A DNA stretch of 64,000 nucleotides from Ahaetulla prasina (GCF_028640845.1 NC_080540.1:130724420-130788419); one strand, 5' to 3'. Shown: positions 1-28,834, counted from the first letter of the stretch. The notes: generated by a model from the letters alone, not told the origin. Made by a program: numbers and translations.

Positions 1-653
1 TCATTTACTGCCAATTTCTCTCCCCACCCCCCATTTATTTTTGGAAGTGGGATTTTAAATTTGATACCCTGGCAGGTTTGAACTCTAAGAATGTATGGTT
101 ATCCCATTAACAGCTAGAGAGAATTTTGAAACTGAGCAATTTTTAAAATCTTTTTTTGGTCTATGTTTAGCTGTAAGAAAAATTCAATGTAGCATGTATA
201 AACTCAAGGTGGCCGCTGTAAATATTACAAGGCAGGACCAAATGAAGATCACTACTTACATTATTCATCTACTCTTGAAAAAGATTACATTAAACTATGT
301 TGCTGGAAAACACTCAATTGAGAATCTGGCACATAGAAATTAAACTTGAATAAAATCATGAACTTCATTTTAGAGCAGGCATCAAACTGAACGGACCCTA
401 CCTATCTGTAGGAAGGCTAAGCTCTTCTATTTACAAGCCCCTTTTTGCAGGAGTAAACAATCAGACTTTACAGTTCTCTCTCTTTAGATCAACATTTTTG
501 TGATTACTGAGACTTGTGCTCAACCATCATTATTTGAATTTTGGTAACAACATAGCACTGAAGCTCTTAGGATCACACAATTTCTGGCTCAATGTTGTCT
601 TTCTTAGTTTAGATTAATACCACTGCCTAGTTGGTATCAATTCATGTTGTATA

Positions 654-1040
654 CAGGAAGTCCTCCACTTACAATCACAATTGAGCCCAAAATTTATGTT
701 GCTCAGTGAGAAATTTGTTAAGTGAGTTTTAACCCATTTTATGACTTTTCTTGCCACAGTTGTTAAGTGAATCATTGCGGTTGTTAAATTAGTAACATGC
801 TTGTTAAATTAATCTGGCTTCCCCACTGACTTTGCTTGTCAGAAGGTTGCAAAAGGTAATCACATGAACCCTGGACACTGTGATGGTTATATGTATGAAA
901 CAGTTGCCAAGCATCTGAATTTTGATCACATGATTGCTGCAAAGGTTGTAACTGTGAAAAACGGTCATATGTCACTCTTTTCAGTGCCATTGTAACTTCA
1001 AATGTCCCTAAACGAACTGTTGTAAATTGAGGACTACCTG
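654..1040. mobile_element. TA-flanked TIR element, CAGGTAGTCCTC family (copy 1)
   Basis: Non-autonomous DNA-transposon-like unit in NUP85 intron 17. Ends CAGGAAGTCCTC / GAGGACTACCTG are inverted repeats flanked by TA on both sides. The interior has many internally repeated motifs (TTGTTAAGTGAATC, CACATGA, GTCATAAGTCAC). It belongs to the commonest family in this window, with related copies near 7.3, 13.4, 22.2, 28.3, 44.3, 52.7 and 60.4 kb. The TA duplication suggests a Tc1/mariner-type mechanism (inference). Confidence 0.75.
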
Positions 1041-1109
1041 TATTGTATTTTGACACCAACTCCCATCAGTTAAACAAAAATACATAATCCACAGAAATAC
1101 CACACTTGC

Positions 1110-17432
<16,323 letters not shown>

Positions 17433-17660
17433 GCCGTCCAGCGGGAAAAGGCCGCGCTCCGGCCTCCCTCGATTTCTTCTCGGCCTCAGCGCCTCGGCGG
17501 CGGCGCTCTCAGCCAATCGCCGGTCGATGCAGGTCCCGCGCGCGCCCCCGAGCCGAAGGACCCTATTTTCCCTTTCTCCGACACTAGAGATAGGAAAAGC
17601 AGAAGTGTCCGTCCCGCCTGTTTTTTGAACTTCAGAGCCGACTGCTCGTATTTTCCCGTG

Positions 17661-20530
17661 CACCGATTGCGGGCAAGTTGTCGAGCTGGATGAATCTCTC
17701 GAAAATTGCTAAAAGATGAGCCATGGTTTCTTGCCGCCCAATTCCTTTACAGAAGCCCCAACAAGAAAATCAAGCTGCGGAATGAAGAAAAAAAAACACC
17801 CAACTTCCAAACCCAAGTATGGAAGCAACTGAATGATCTCTTCAATTTAATTTAATCTAAATGGATATCCTTTTTCAAAATGTCCGTGGCTGGAATAGAA
17901 TTTACAAAATCAAGAAACAAATAAATGATATGAACCTGAAAAGCCGTACGGTAGCCATACATCTTTTGAACCCCTCTCTCTGTGCTCCACAAGACAAATC
18001 GAACATATTTTGCAAAACAACGAAGCGAGATTAAGCACAGTTCAATTGTGTTGGGTCACTCCCCAATCCAGCAAAAAAGAAAAAAGCAGCAAGAAACAGA
18101 AAACTATAGCTTCTCCTATCTTTCTCGCTCAGATCCATGTCCTGAATGCTTGTGAAAATTCCATTCCATCCCCTTTAAATAAACCTCCTTCAACCTGCAG
18201 CGAATAATAGTTCATCCAAATCGTCTTCTCACAACCCAAAGCTAATACTTGCTTGCAAGAAGACATTTGAGATCTCTCTCTCTCCCTCCCACTTTTTTCA
18301 TACAGTGCAAGGGTTTACCGCAGGAATTTCTTCGCTTTCAAATTAATTCGTTGAGCCACTCTGCTCCATCCCAGCAATGCCGGAATTCTGGAATTGTTTT
18401 CTGCTGGACTGACACTTCCAACTACGGCCAGAGGGGCACCCGAGTTTCAATTGAAACGCATTATTATGTACACGTGACTCCATCATTCACGTTTCTTTTC
18501 CCGCCTTTGTGGCTCTCTATCAGAGTGCCTGGCGGGTTATGAAGTTACTGGTACAACGCTCAATGTCAAGTTCTTGCGGTGATCCTCGGTGCCTCTTTCG
18601 TAAAAAGTGTGTGCTTGATAGGATTCGGATTGGAATCTAGGCGCGGAACTGCACATGGGAGACTGGCGCATATCGAGAGCAAAGGCTTTTATTCCCAAAG
18701 CTAAATTGACTGACCGGAAAACTGGGGAGTTGATGCTACCCCACAGCGAGTGGATTTTCTCAAGTACTTGCCGATGAATTGAAAAAAGAGAGAGCTTTTC
18801 CATCACGATGGCTGATAGTTTTCCTGTAGCAAGAACACTAAAAGCTTCGCTACCGAGGAGGGGGAAAAAACAAATTGAAAGAATTCCTGATCGCAAACCT
18901 GCTACCTTTCTGATTGGTTTTGACTTTAGACAGCCAGTAAAGCTTATTAGGAATTAATTGTTACATTTTATTCCTGACATTCTTCCAAGGTATTCTGAAT
19001 TTCAATTGCATGCAAAGGGTTTTTGCGTTGCGCTGGTTCAGTTTTACAGATAAACTATCGTGCGTTTTAATGATATATTGTATGATAAAAAACTAGCAAA
19101 CTTTCCTGGAGAATATCTTTGACTTGTTTGAAGAGTAGGGAACAATCTCAGCTGCTCAGGAAGGAAGATGTTAAATTCATATCAAATTACAAAATGTTAA
19201 TAGAGTCTATATGATAGACCTGTAAATATCCTACTGCCCCAGAATCTGGATTACTGTTTGAATGCTTGTATTTTAATCACTTCAGCTTTGGTTCAGATAG
19301 TGATTCTCTCTGAAAAGTACATGATTGGGAGAGCTCAGGCAAATTGAAATAAACACATCAGAAAAATGAGTGGATATAAATCTAATTTTTGTTAAAGATT
19401 TCACTGCATACCCTGGTTCATTATGAGGAACTTGGTTCATAATACTGTAATATTCATTTCTGAGCAAACCTGAAATTGTATTTAAGTATCATTTTCTTCA
19501 AAAATTAAAGATATTGTTCACTACAGATATAATTAGGAGCAAACTTCATTACATCATCTCTGACTAAACATGCACAGGTTCATTTTGGGTAGGCAGCATT
19601 TTGCTCATTTTTGTCAGGTGGATCATTTTATTTCAGAGAGAAATGTTCCTACACAGTATCAATAATGTATGTCTAAAAGTTAGATCTTTTGAGTGCCGTG
19701 AAACTCAGATATACAGTATCTAGAAGTTGAGCTGTTAGCAGTTAACTTTAGTTTGCTGTAACTTTAACTTGTAGCAGTTGCGAATTTCACATTCTAGACA
19801 TTTTTCAAATAGCAACATTTAATCAAAATACATGTGTGACAAATTATGATACATGTCTTTACCTTATGTGCATCTATGCATGAAAAGCAGTAGATATGTA
19901 CTACATACCAGAAGTCAGCATATGAAAATTGGCCTAATCCTTTATTCAACATCATTGCTTCATGAAGATAATGGTGTTCAGGTATCTAGGAAGTCCAAAT
20001 AACTTTTTGGAGAAAACATGAAATAATGATATATCAACCAAATGAATGGATTGCCATTTCCTTTTAGGAGGAATTGGGGGCTGTGGAGACTTTTTAGGAG
20101 CTCTATAATAATCCTGCAGATGAGGTTTAGTTAGCATGTCGTACTCTGAAAAGAGGTTATATGATCACAAAGCATATTGGGAGGGGTACACATCTTCAGT
20201 GGATGGGTCAGCATACAATATTTATGCCAGACACGGGATAAACTAGAAGTCTGTATTATGATTTAAATAAAGTTAGAAGTGTTCTAGTTTGAATATATAT
20301 TTTATAGAAATCAGAGGAAAAATGGCAACAGAACCCTTCTGAGCAAATTTATCCAGCTAGTTCTTCAAGGTTTTTTTTTAATGTCTCTAAAGATGTATAT
20401 GTTTATGGAAGGAAAGGCTCAGAGTGCTTTGAAGATGTCTCCAGTTTGCTATTGGAAATATCCTTAGAATCTTGTCTGTGGCTCCAAAATTTATGCAGAT
20501 TTAGAAGTTTCAAATAATAAGTATGAGAAA
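17661..20530. other. Intergenic, nothing recognised
   Basis: Unique-looking AT-rich sequence downstream of the NUP85 CpG island on the plus strand. Several 60-120-codon open frames occur (for example 18249-18542 plus and 18537-18896 minus), but they show no family motif and no splice pattern I recognise. Confidence 0.4.
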
Positions 20531-20532
20531 AT

Positions 20533-20745
20533 AAGAGCCAGTTTGGTGCACTAGTGGTTAAGGCATCAGGCTACAAACTGGGAGACCATGCCAGAAAGAC
20601 TTATGCCAGTCTTTCTCTTTCAGCCCTAGAAAGGAGGCAATGGCAAACCACTGCTGCAAAACCTTACTAAGAAAATTGCAGGGATTTTGTTCAAGAAATT
20701 GCCAAAAATCAACATTAACTCAAAGCCTCCTCATTCAGAAAAATA
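20533..20745 (+). mobile_element. tRNA-derived squamate SINE
   Basis: Head GAGCCAGTTTGGTGCACTAGTGGTTAAGGC (polymerase III A box within) and GGCTACAAACTGGGAGACC. Tail CAGCCCTAGAAAGGAGGCAATGGCAAACCACTGC...CCAAGAAATTGCC, similar to the BovB-like 3' end used by squamate SINEs. Sense orientation. Confidence 0.75.
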
Positions 20746-20974
20746 CAAAATTTGGGTATACGCTTGAGGGTTGTTTAGTTTATAGAAGATGATGGTTAGG
20801 ATATTTGAGTTTAACAGGATTTTTGTTTTTGTTTTCTATGCTACATTTGCCTTTATTTATTATTGTCCTCAGTCTCAAATTCATACATGTATGAAATAAT
20901 CTTTCAGGGCAATACACTATGCATCTGATCAAATCAGCCATAATCAATAAAATATTTTTGCTTATGTGTTCATT

Positions 20975-21790
20975 GGTTGGCTGGTTTCATACATTCTGTT
21001 AACTCAAAGCCAGCAAACCACATGATATTGCTTGAGCAGACTCATTCTTAATAGCCCCCACCCTCCACAATAGCCCACAGCAGATGTCAGCACTTAAGAG
21101 ATAAAAAGATGGCTAGGTCTAGTCAAAAGCAAATACCCTCAGAAAAATATGTTTCTCCATTTCTCATCCAGGGAAATATAATATTCTGCCTTTTTAATAT
21201 TTCCTAGAATATTTCATTCATCTAGGAGAGGGGTGGGTGCTAACTTTCTACAATATTTATATACAGTATTATTCATTTAATTTAACATGTTTTCCATTGC
21301 CCTGCTTATTCATTGTTATTAGCCCCTTATGGTAAGTAAGATATAAACTTGAGATTTTAACTCAGTATCTCATAACTGAGATTTCATTCCTAAAAAGGAA
21401 TGCTTATTATAAACAGGGACTTGGACTAGATAAGCTCTAAGGTCTCCTCCAAGAAAAGGGTCTGTCAAGTGGTCAAACCTGTTGGGCAGCTCTATCCTCT
21501 ACATTTATTTGTTAAGCAAATTGATGGTTAGAAAGTTGCTATGGAAACTAATTTTGCTGATTGAATTCAATTGACTTCCCAATGGGTCCCAAACATCTAA
21601 AAGGGGCGGTGGTTTCCCTTGTTTCCCAGCTGGGGATAATGTGAATAAGCTATTGACCTTTGGAAAAAATACATTTGGAATGAGAGATCATTCTTAATCA
21701 TGCTATGACATGGTTTGCTGAATTTGGTTGACTGGCTTCATACATTCTGTTAACTCAAAGCCAGCAAACCACATGATACTGCTTGAAGTA
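20975..21790. repeat. Pair of about 65-bp direct repeats
   Basis: TTGGTTGGCTGGTTTCATAC...CACATGATATTGCTTGA at 20975-21042 recurs with few changes at 21725-21786 (TTTGGTTGACTGGCTTCATA...ATACTGCTTGA). They are about 750 bases apart, in the same orientation. The family was not identified; the sequence between them shows only a short CR1-tail-like piece near 21418 (GGACTTGGACTAGATAAG). Confidence 0.7.
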
Positions 21791-22214
21791 CAAATTAGGT
21801 GTACAGCCTGAAGAAAGAGCTCCTCTATGCTCAGCGGCAGGGGTGGCCTTTTTAGCACTTGTAAGGGAAACCACTGACTTCCAAGAAATTAGATTACATT
21901 GCAAAGGTGGTTGTTTTTTTAAAAATCAGAGAAGATGACATCTGTTTTGGAAAAAAAAACCCTGCATAAAAGCATTCACATAGTCACAATGAATTGGGCT
22001 CAATTAAAAAAGAGAGAGATACTTGAATTTCTCCTGGACTGTTTAAATTGTACATTTATTTATACATAGCCTACTGTATATGTCTGTACATGAACTAAGT
22101 ATTATAAAAATCCTGGTAACTTCTAAGGCCTTTCAAAAGTGGTTGATTATATCCACTTGATAAAAATGGAATGTACAAACAAAATACCTGTATATCACAA
22201 ATAAAATACCTGTA

Positions 22215-22518
22215 CAGGTAGTCCTCAACTTACGATCACAATTGAGCCCAACATTTATGTTGCTAAGCAACAAATTTGTTAAGTGAATTACTGCATTTTA
22301 CAACCCTTCTTACCAGAGTTGTTAAGTGAATTACTGCACTTGTTAAGATAGTAACATGATTGTTAAGTGAATCTGGCTTCCCCATTGATTTTGCTTGTCA
22401 GAAGGCTGCAAAAAGTGACCACATGACCTTAAGCCACTACAACCATTACACACTTTTTCCAGTGTGTTGTAGCTTCGAACTGTCACTAAACAAACTGTTG
22501 TAAGTTGAGGGCTACTTG
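22215..22518. mobile_element. TA-flanked TIR element, CAGGTAGTCCTC family
   Basis: Starts CAGGTAGTCCTCAACTTACG after TA and ends GAGGGCTACTTG before TA. Interior motifs are the same as in the copy at 654-1040, with an internal shortening around 22440. Confidence 0.8.
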
Positions 22519-23706
22519 TATATCACAAAGTTAGTTCATGTATTGCATAATTCATAGCTTGCTTTTCCACTGTAAGTAAGCTTAATTAGCTGGATCCATG
22601 AGATGACATACAGAACATAAAGCATGTTTGACAAATACAAACTAGAATGGCTAGTTTCCTATAATACTGCATGTTAAGTTGAAATTAAACTAACAAGTTA
22701 CTTCAACAATGTAGCAATAGGACTGGCTTTTTGTTAAATAGATTCAATCTCCAAAACAAAAGATACTCAATGGCTTGTTCTTCCCTTTTTGCAATTTTTA
22801 TTTTGGTTAATATGTTTCTTTGATCTTCCGAAGTACAATGAAAATGGGCATGGAAGATTAAAACAGAAGCTGTTTGGATGACAGCACAGTCTGCATTTTT
22901 AAGACTGGTGACATTAAAGTGCAATGAGTCAAAAAGCAACACATTTCTGGACGCAGATGTACATTCAGTACTGTTATCATTCAGGATGTTCAAAAATGAT
23001 CAAGTATAAAAATTATCAGTTTTTCTTTCTGTATGTCTTTTTTATATTTTCTGTTATTTTGCACTGAAATATAAATATATAACTAATATATTAGTACTTT
23101 CACAATCTTCCCAGTAACACATGGCATTCTTTTCTAATTTTTATTAATGAAGTTCCAATAAAGCTCCTTACAAAACAATAACTAAACAGTTCATTATTGA
23201 CATCAATAATTCATAATTAAGATAATTAAGAATTACTGATAGCAATACACGCTGCACAGCTAGGAGGTGTTATGTAACTCATGTTTTTTAGCTTCTGGTG
23301 TAGCTCAGTTATGTAGGATTCACATAGTGGTTTGATGAGTTCTGCAAACCCAGGAAATGGAGTAAACCATGTTTAAGGTAATAATAGGTAAATGGGCAAA
23401 CAAAATCAATAATTATCAATGCTGGATTTCTCTATAATACTGTGCTGAGACCTGTAAAAATTGGATCATTGGCATCTTTCATTCATCACAAAGATAAGGT
23501 CAAAAATCTAGCAATTTTTTGTGTGTGTTGGGATTTGGTGTGCTACTTTTAAGGGGTCAAAAGAGTAATATGTCTTGCAAATTCTTAACCTAATTGAAAA
23601 CAATATATGAAATGGATTCTTCCCTATTCACTTTCAGAGAGCAATCTTTCACATGCCACAAAGCTTGTGTGGCCTTCTAACTGACATGTTGTGTATAGTT
23701 ATAAGC

Positions 23707-23835
23707 CAGGGGTGTCAAACTCATGGTCTGCAGCCCAGCTGCGTCACGCACTGGCCATACCAACCCCCATTTTAGCAAAGGAGAAAAAAGTTGTAATACA
23801 TCACATGACGTGACATTGCGAGTTTGACACCCCTG
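23707..23835. mobile_element. hAT-type MITE (CAGGGGTGTCAAACTC)
   Basis: 129-bp element with inverted ends CAGGGGTGTCAAACTC / GAGTTTGACACCCCTG and an exact 8-bp target duplication TTATAAGC at 23699-23706 and 23836-23843. Same family as 43925-44059 and 51519-51773. Confidence 0.92.
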
Positions 23836-24255
23836 TTATAAGCTGTATATACATTGTAAATATTAGTTGGAAATGACTTGTGGCATATTTATGGAGTTGC
23901 AAAGCAACTGAAGACAACTTCATCCTATACTGGATTTGGGCTGTTGCCGATATATGTAATGTACAGCTAAGTCCTTAACATGAAACTGCAAATAGGTACT
24001 TAAATAATATAATTAAATGTCTGAGAAATGAGATTACAGTATCCTTTCTTCATAATTATAAGAGTTTGTACAGTTCTATTGACTGCAAACTAAACCAAAT
24101 ACCTGCATTTTTATTTTTATTTGCCCTTATTATTTTAATTTGCTTGGTTCATTTTTTAGGAAGTAAAATTGTTACCATCTAAAACATTTATTTTATTTAT
24201 TTATTTATTTTGTCACAACAGTATATATAAGCATAAGCATGAAAGTAACTATATA

Positions 24256-24339
24256 ATATAGAATAGAATAGAATAGAATAGAATAGAATAGAATAGAATA
24301 GAATAGAATAGAATAGAATAGAATAGAATAGAATAGAAT
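24256..24339. repeat. (GAATA)n pentanucleotide microsatellite
   Basis: About 16 near-perfect GAATA units directly abutting the 3' end of the nested LINE, consistent with a microsatellite seeded by the LINE tail, as reported for snake LINE families (recalled). Confidence 0.95.
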
Positions 24340-25305
24340 TTTTTATTGGCCAAGTGTGATTGGACACACAAGGAATTTGTCTTGGTGCATATGCTCTCAG
24401 TGTACATAAAAGAAAAGATACGTTCATCAAGGTACAACATTTACGACACAAATGATGGTCAATATATCAATATAAATCATAAGGACTGCCAGCAACAAAG
24501 TTACAGTCATACAGTCATAAGTGGAAAGAGATTGGTGATGGGAACTATGAGAAGATTAATAGTAGTGCAGATTTAGTAAATAGTTTGACAGTGTTGAGGG
24601 AATTATTTGTTTAGCAGAGTGATAGCGTTCGGGAAAAAACTGTCCTTATGTCTAGTTGTTCTGGTGTGCAGTGCTCTATAGCGTCATTTTGAGGGTAGGA
24701 GTTGAAACAGTTTATGTCCTGGATGTGAGGGATCTGTAAATATTTTCACGGCCCTCTTCTTGAATCATGCAGTATACAGGTCCTCAATGGAAGGCAGGTT
24801 GGTAGCAATTATTTTTTCTGCAGTTCTAATTATCCTCTGAAGTCTGTGTCTTTCTTGTTGGGTTGCAGAACTGAACCCAACAGTTATAGAGGTGCAAATG
24901 ACAGACTCAATAATTCAGGGGTGAAAATCAGCAGGTTCTGACAGGTTCTGCAGAACTGGTAGCGGAAATTTTGAGTAGTTCAGAGAACCGGCGAAAACCA
25001 CCTCTGGCTGGCCACAGAGTGGGATGGGAATGGAGATTTGCAATATCCTTCCCCCTGGGGTAGGGAGGGAATGGGGATTTTGCAGTATCCTTCCCATGGA
25101 GTGGGGTGGGAATGGAGATTTTGCAGTATCCTTCCCCTGCCACGCCCACCAAGCCACACCACACCACGCCCACAGAACCGGTAGTACAAAAATTTGGATT
25201 TCATCACTGCAATAATTCCTCTGTAGAACTGAATCAGCAGCTCCTTAGGCAGTTTGAGCTTACTGAGTTGGTGCAGAAAGAACATTCTTTGTCGTCCTTT
25301 TTTGC
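24257..25305 (-). mobile_element. Second LINE 3' end with (GAATA)n tail, nested
   Basis: Read on the minus strand: a degraded protein end (FFLHQLSKLKLPKELLIQFY near 25280-25220), then the DPSHPGHKLFQLLPS-type segment and a 3' UTR ending GGCCAATAAAAAATTC before the pentanucleotide tail. The same 3' end, in the opposite orientation, sits at 49618-50015. Flanking copies of about 33 bp (TATATAAGCATAAGCATGAA type) at 24223-24256 and 25306-25340 look like its target-site duplication inside the older LINE. The clade (Rex1/CR1-like) is uncertain. Confidence 0.7.
24916..25209. mobile_element. hAT-type MITE inside the nested LINE
   Basis: 294-bp element from CAGGGGTGAAAATCAGCAGG to GGATTTCATCACTG, with an exact 8-bp duplication CAATAATT at 24908-24915 and 25210-25217. 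The interior has three imperfect copies of a 40-50-bp unit (GGGAATGGAGATTTTGCAGT, ATCCTTCCC). Same family as 29895-30149. Confidence 0.9.
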
Positions 25306-26689
25306 ATATATATAAGCATAAGTATGTAATAACTATATTAATTGGATATAATGAAAGGAAACAATAGGACAGGAACGGTAGGCATGTTTGTGCTCTTATG
25401 CATGCCCCTTACAAACCTCTTAGGAATGGGGTGAGGTCAATAGTAGACAGTTTTTGGTTAAAGCTTTGGGATTTTGAGAAGAGACCACAGAGTCAGGTAG
25501 TGTGTTCCAAGCATTAACAACTCTGTTACAGAAGTCATATTTTCTGCAATCAAGATTGAAGCGGTTAACATTAAATTTAAATCTATTGTTTGCTCTTGTA
25601 TTGTTGTGATTGAAGCTGAAGTAGTCTTCAACAGGAAGGACATTGCAATAGATGATTCTATGAGTTAAACACAGGTCCTGTCAAAGTCGGCGGAGTTCTA
25701 AGTTTTCTAAACCCAAGATTTCAAGTCTGGTGGCATAAGGTATTTTGTTGTATTCAAAAGAGTGGAGAACTCTTCTTGTAAAATATTTCTGGACACGTTC
25801 AATAGTATTGATGTCTGAAATGTGGTATGGGTTCCAACAGGCGGGCTGCATTCAAGAATTGGTCTAGCAAATGTTTTATATGCTCTGGTTAGTAGTGTAG
25901 TGTTTCTGGAGAAGAAGCTACATAAGATTAGGTTTACAACTCTTAAAGCCTTTTTTGCGATGTAGTGGCAGTGGGCTTTGGCACTTAGATCATTGGATAT
26001 GAAAACTCCAAGGTCTTTAACAGGGTGGGGGTCATCTGTAAGGTAATGTCCGTCGAGTTTGTATTTAGTGTTTAGATTCTTTTTTCCAATGTGTAAGACA
26101 GAGCATTTGCTGGTTGAGATTTGGAGTTGCCAAGTTTTTGACCATTCTGACGCAGTCAAGGTCTTTTTAAAGGGTAGCTATATTGTTGGTAGTGTTAAAT
26201 AGTTTGACATCGTCAGTGAAAAGAACACAATTACTTTTAATATGGTCACAGAGATCATTAATGTATAATATGAAGAGTGTTGGTCCAAGAACACTGCCTT
26301 GGGGAACGCCGCTGTTGACAGGAACAGGATTTGATAGGGCACTGCCTATTTTGACCACTTGTTGTCTGTTAGACAGAAAAGCAGATATCCAATTGTGACA
26401 TCCTTGTCACAATTATTTTGACCACTTGTTGTCTGTTTGACAGGAACGCTGATATCCAATTGTGACATCCTTGCTAAACCACACACTAACAAATCTAAAG
26501 TTTGTAAATCAGATGATGAGTTCAAGTTCAGAGTATTTGATTTTAGAAAATTGGGCTAAGATGGTGAAATTAACCATGATTAAACACTGCTCAGGTATAA
26601 GTTGGTTAAAGCCTCCTGAGAGGTGGCATGTGGCTAGTCCAAGTGGTGGTGAATGTCTCTTTGCAGATTGGGGTAGTACTACCTGCTTT

Positions 26690-28130
26690 TATTGATTAAT
26701 TTATGTGATGCCCTTTTGCTTTGAAGGAGACAGTGGCACATCCCTGTGTCAAGAGGCCATCTTTGCAACCCAACCATTGTAGATAACTCATCCAGTCTCC
26801 AATCTTCCCTTCTGGAGAAAGATTGTTGAGAGGGTAGTTGGCATGCAGCTTCAGAGGGCCCTGGATAAAGCAGATTGGATCTTTCTCGGTTGGGGTTCAG
26901 GCCGGGTTATAGCACCAAGATGGCATTGGTCATGCTTGCTGATGACCTCTGAAGAGTCTGGGATGGGGTTGGTACAAGTGTTCTGAATTTCTCAGCAGCT
27001 TTTGATACTATCAACCATGATATCATTCTGGACAGAACTGCAAGGCATGGTTTTCTGGTGGTTCTCCTTTCTCTGTGGCTAATTCCAGCTGGTGTTGGTG
27101 GGTGGTCGCACGCTAGGTCTCCACAGCTTGGGATGCCTCAGGAATGCCCTCCACTTTAAGGTCCACAGGAAAGCAATGGGTGTGTCACCTGATGGCACCT
27201 GATACAAAATCATCAACATGCTGGTGATATTCAGTTATACAGCCTGGGCCAGGCAAATGATGCTGTTGCAGGCTGACCAAGTGCCTGGAAGCTGTTAGGG
27301 TGTGGATGAGGATGAGCTAACTTCAGCTCAACCCTAGCAAGATGGAGTAGTTTTGGGTTTTGGAACCTTCCTGGGTTGGGTGACTTCTCAACTCTCTTTG
27401 AGGAGGGTTGCATTTCCCTTGGCCAAGCTGGTATGCAATTTGCAGCTCCTTTTGGACTCACGACTCTGCTTGATGAAAAATGGCAGCCATGGCTAGGGAT
27501 CCTTTGACCAGATTCATCTGGTGTGTGTGAATTGTGCCCTTGCTTGGGAGGCCTTGCTCACAGTCGTTCAGACTTTACCTGGCAATGCATTTTATATGAG
27601 GCTCCCCTTGAAGACCACTCAGTGATCCAGAAAGCAATAATGGACACAGTATTGGGTACCCATGTTACACCTTTATTATGTGAGCTGCACTGGTTCCCAG
27701 TTTTTTTCTGGGTACAGTTCAAGTTGCTGGTTATTATCTTTAAAGCCTACTTAGCATGGAACCTGTTGATTTACGAGACTATACTTCCCTAAAATAGCCA
27801 CCTGTCCCACTAGATCAGATACGGTGGGTATGTTCCAGGTCCTCTCTCTGAGATTTTGCCATCTAATGGTACCTGGAAATATGTCTTTGCCATGGATGTC
27901 CATGCCTTCTATCTTGTGGAAGGGTGGAGGCCTGTCGAAGATTTGACAGGCCCCTATCCTTTAGACTTTTGAAAGTCTCTGAAGCTGGCTTTTTCCTAAG
28001 GCTGTAAGAGTTTATGGGTAAAAAAATATGGAGGGAGGTTGGCTGTGCCTGCTGTGGAGCATGCCAAGGGGCATGATTACAATGCAGGGTTTTTGTTTTA
28101 TTGTTTTCATTGTTTTCAAGATTGATTGTT
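26690..28130 (+). mobile_element. Old, heavily decayed L2 LINE
   Basis: Frame-broken matches to the L2 reverse transcriptase in order: the finger region near 26820-26930, ISQQLL.LSTMIS near 26990, then LCELHWFPVFFWVQFKLLVIIFKAYL at 27680-27760, which parallels [25 protein letters not shown] in the long L2 copy. Much more diverged than the copies at 10.6 and 44.7 kb, so an older insertion. Confidence 0.7.
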
Positions 28131-28254
28131 TTATTTACAGGCTATTATGTTGCTGAATCTCCTTTAACAAGTGCTATCAAAATTTAATTGTTCAGTTTTT
28201 ACATGTGATTATGAAGCAATGAGATCCTGCCTGTTTAATCAACATACGTATACA

Positions 28255-28645
28255 GGTAGTCCTACAATCATTCATTTATTGACTTTCAAAGTTACAATAG
28301 CACTAAAAAAAACCTGACTTAAAACTGGTCCTCACACAACCGATGCAGTATCTGCATAGTCATGTGATTAGAATTTGGATGCTTGGCAACTAGCATGTAT
28401 TTACAATGGTTGCGGCATCCTGGAATCATGTAATTGCCATTTGCAACCTTCCCAGCTGGCTTTTGACAAGCAAAGTCAATGGGGGAGCTAGGTTTACTTA
28501 ATGACCACATGATTCACTTAACAACTGCAGTGATTTGCTTAACAACCATTAAAAATGTAAAATTGGACACGACTCACTTAACAAACATGCTGCTTACCAA
28601 GAGAAATTCTGGTCTCAGTTGTGCTTCTAAATAAAGAACTACCTT
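28255..28645. mobile_element. TA-flanked TIR element, CAGGTAGTCCTC family
   Basis: Starts CAGGTAGTCCTACAATC after TA. It contains TTAACAACTGCAGTGATTTGC-type repeats and ends in AAAGAACTACC before TTA. Terminal parts are more diverged than in the other copies. Confidence 0.65.
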
Positions 28646-28834
28646 AGTAAGCTTGTGATTTATACAATTCAATTTCCTGAATTTCAATCACATTCTGCAA
28701 GTTTTTCATATATGCTGAGTTTACACAGCAATCCAAGTTTTAAGCACAGATGGTTAAAGTGAAGTTTAGCATGTTGGGGGAATATAACCACAACATAAGG
28801 TAAGATTAAACAACAGCCTCCCACAAGGCTCTGT

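Larger units (their letters stand above)
24184..26484 (-). mobile_element. CR1/L3-type LINE, interrupted by a second LINE
   Basis: Minus-strand element. Reverse-transcriptase pieces include [29 protein letters not shown] (the catalytic YADD replaced by FTDD) and CSVLHIGKKNLNTKYKLDG...DLGVFISNDLSAKAHCHYIAKKALRVVNL at 25707-26358. The 3' UTR follows down to a (TAAA)n-type tail at 24184-24209. It contains stops and a short internal duplication, so it is inactive. The part 24257-25305 is a younger LINE inserted into its 3' UTR. Confidence 0.8.

Noticed and set aside
22703..22993. 96-codon minus-strand frame
   Set aside because: Considered as an exon or gene fragment. No recognised motif, no convincing splice context and no neighbour exon.
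24197..24451. Minus-strand frame rich in repeated SILFY
   Set aside because: Translation of the (GAATA)n microsatellite.
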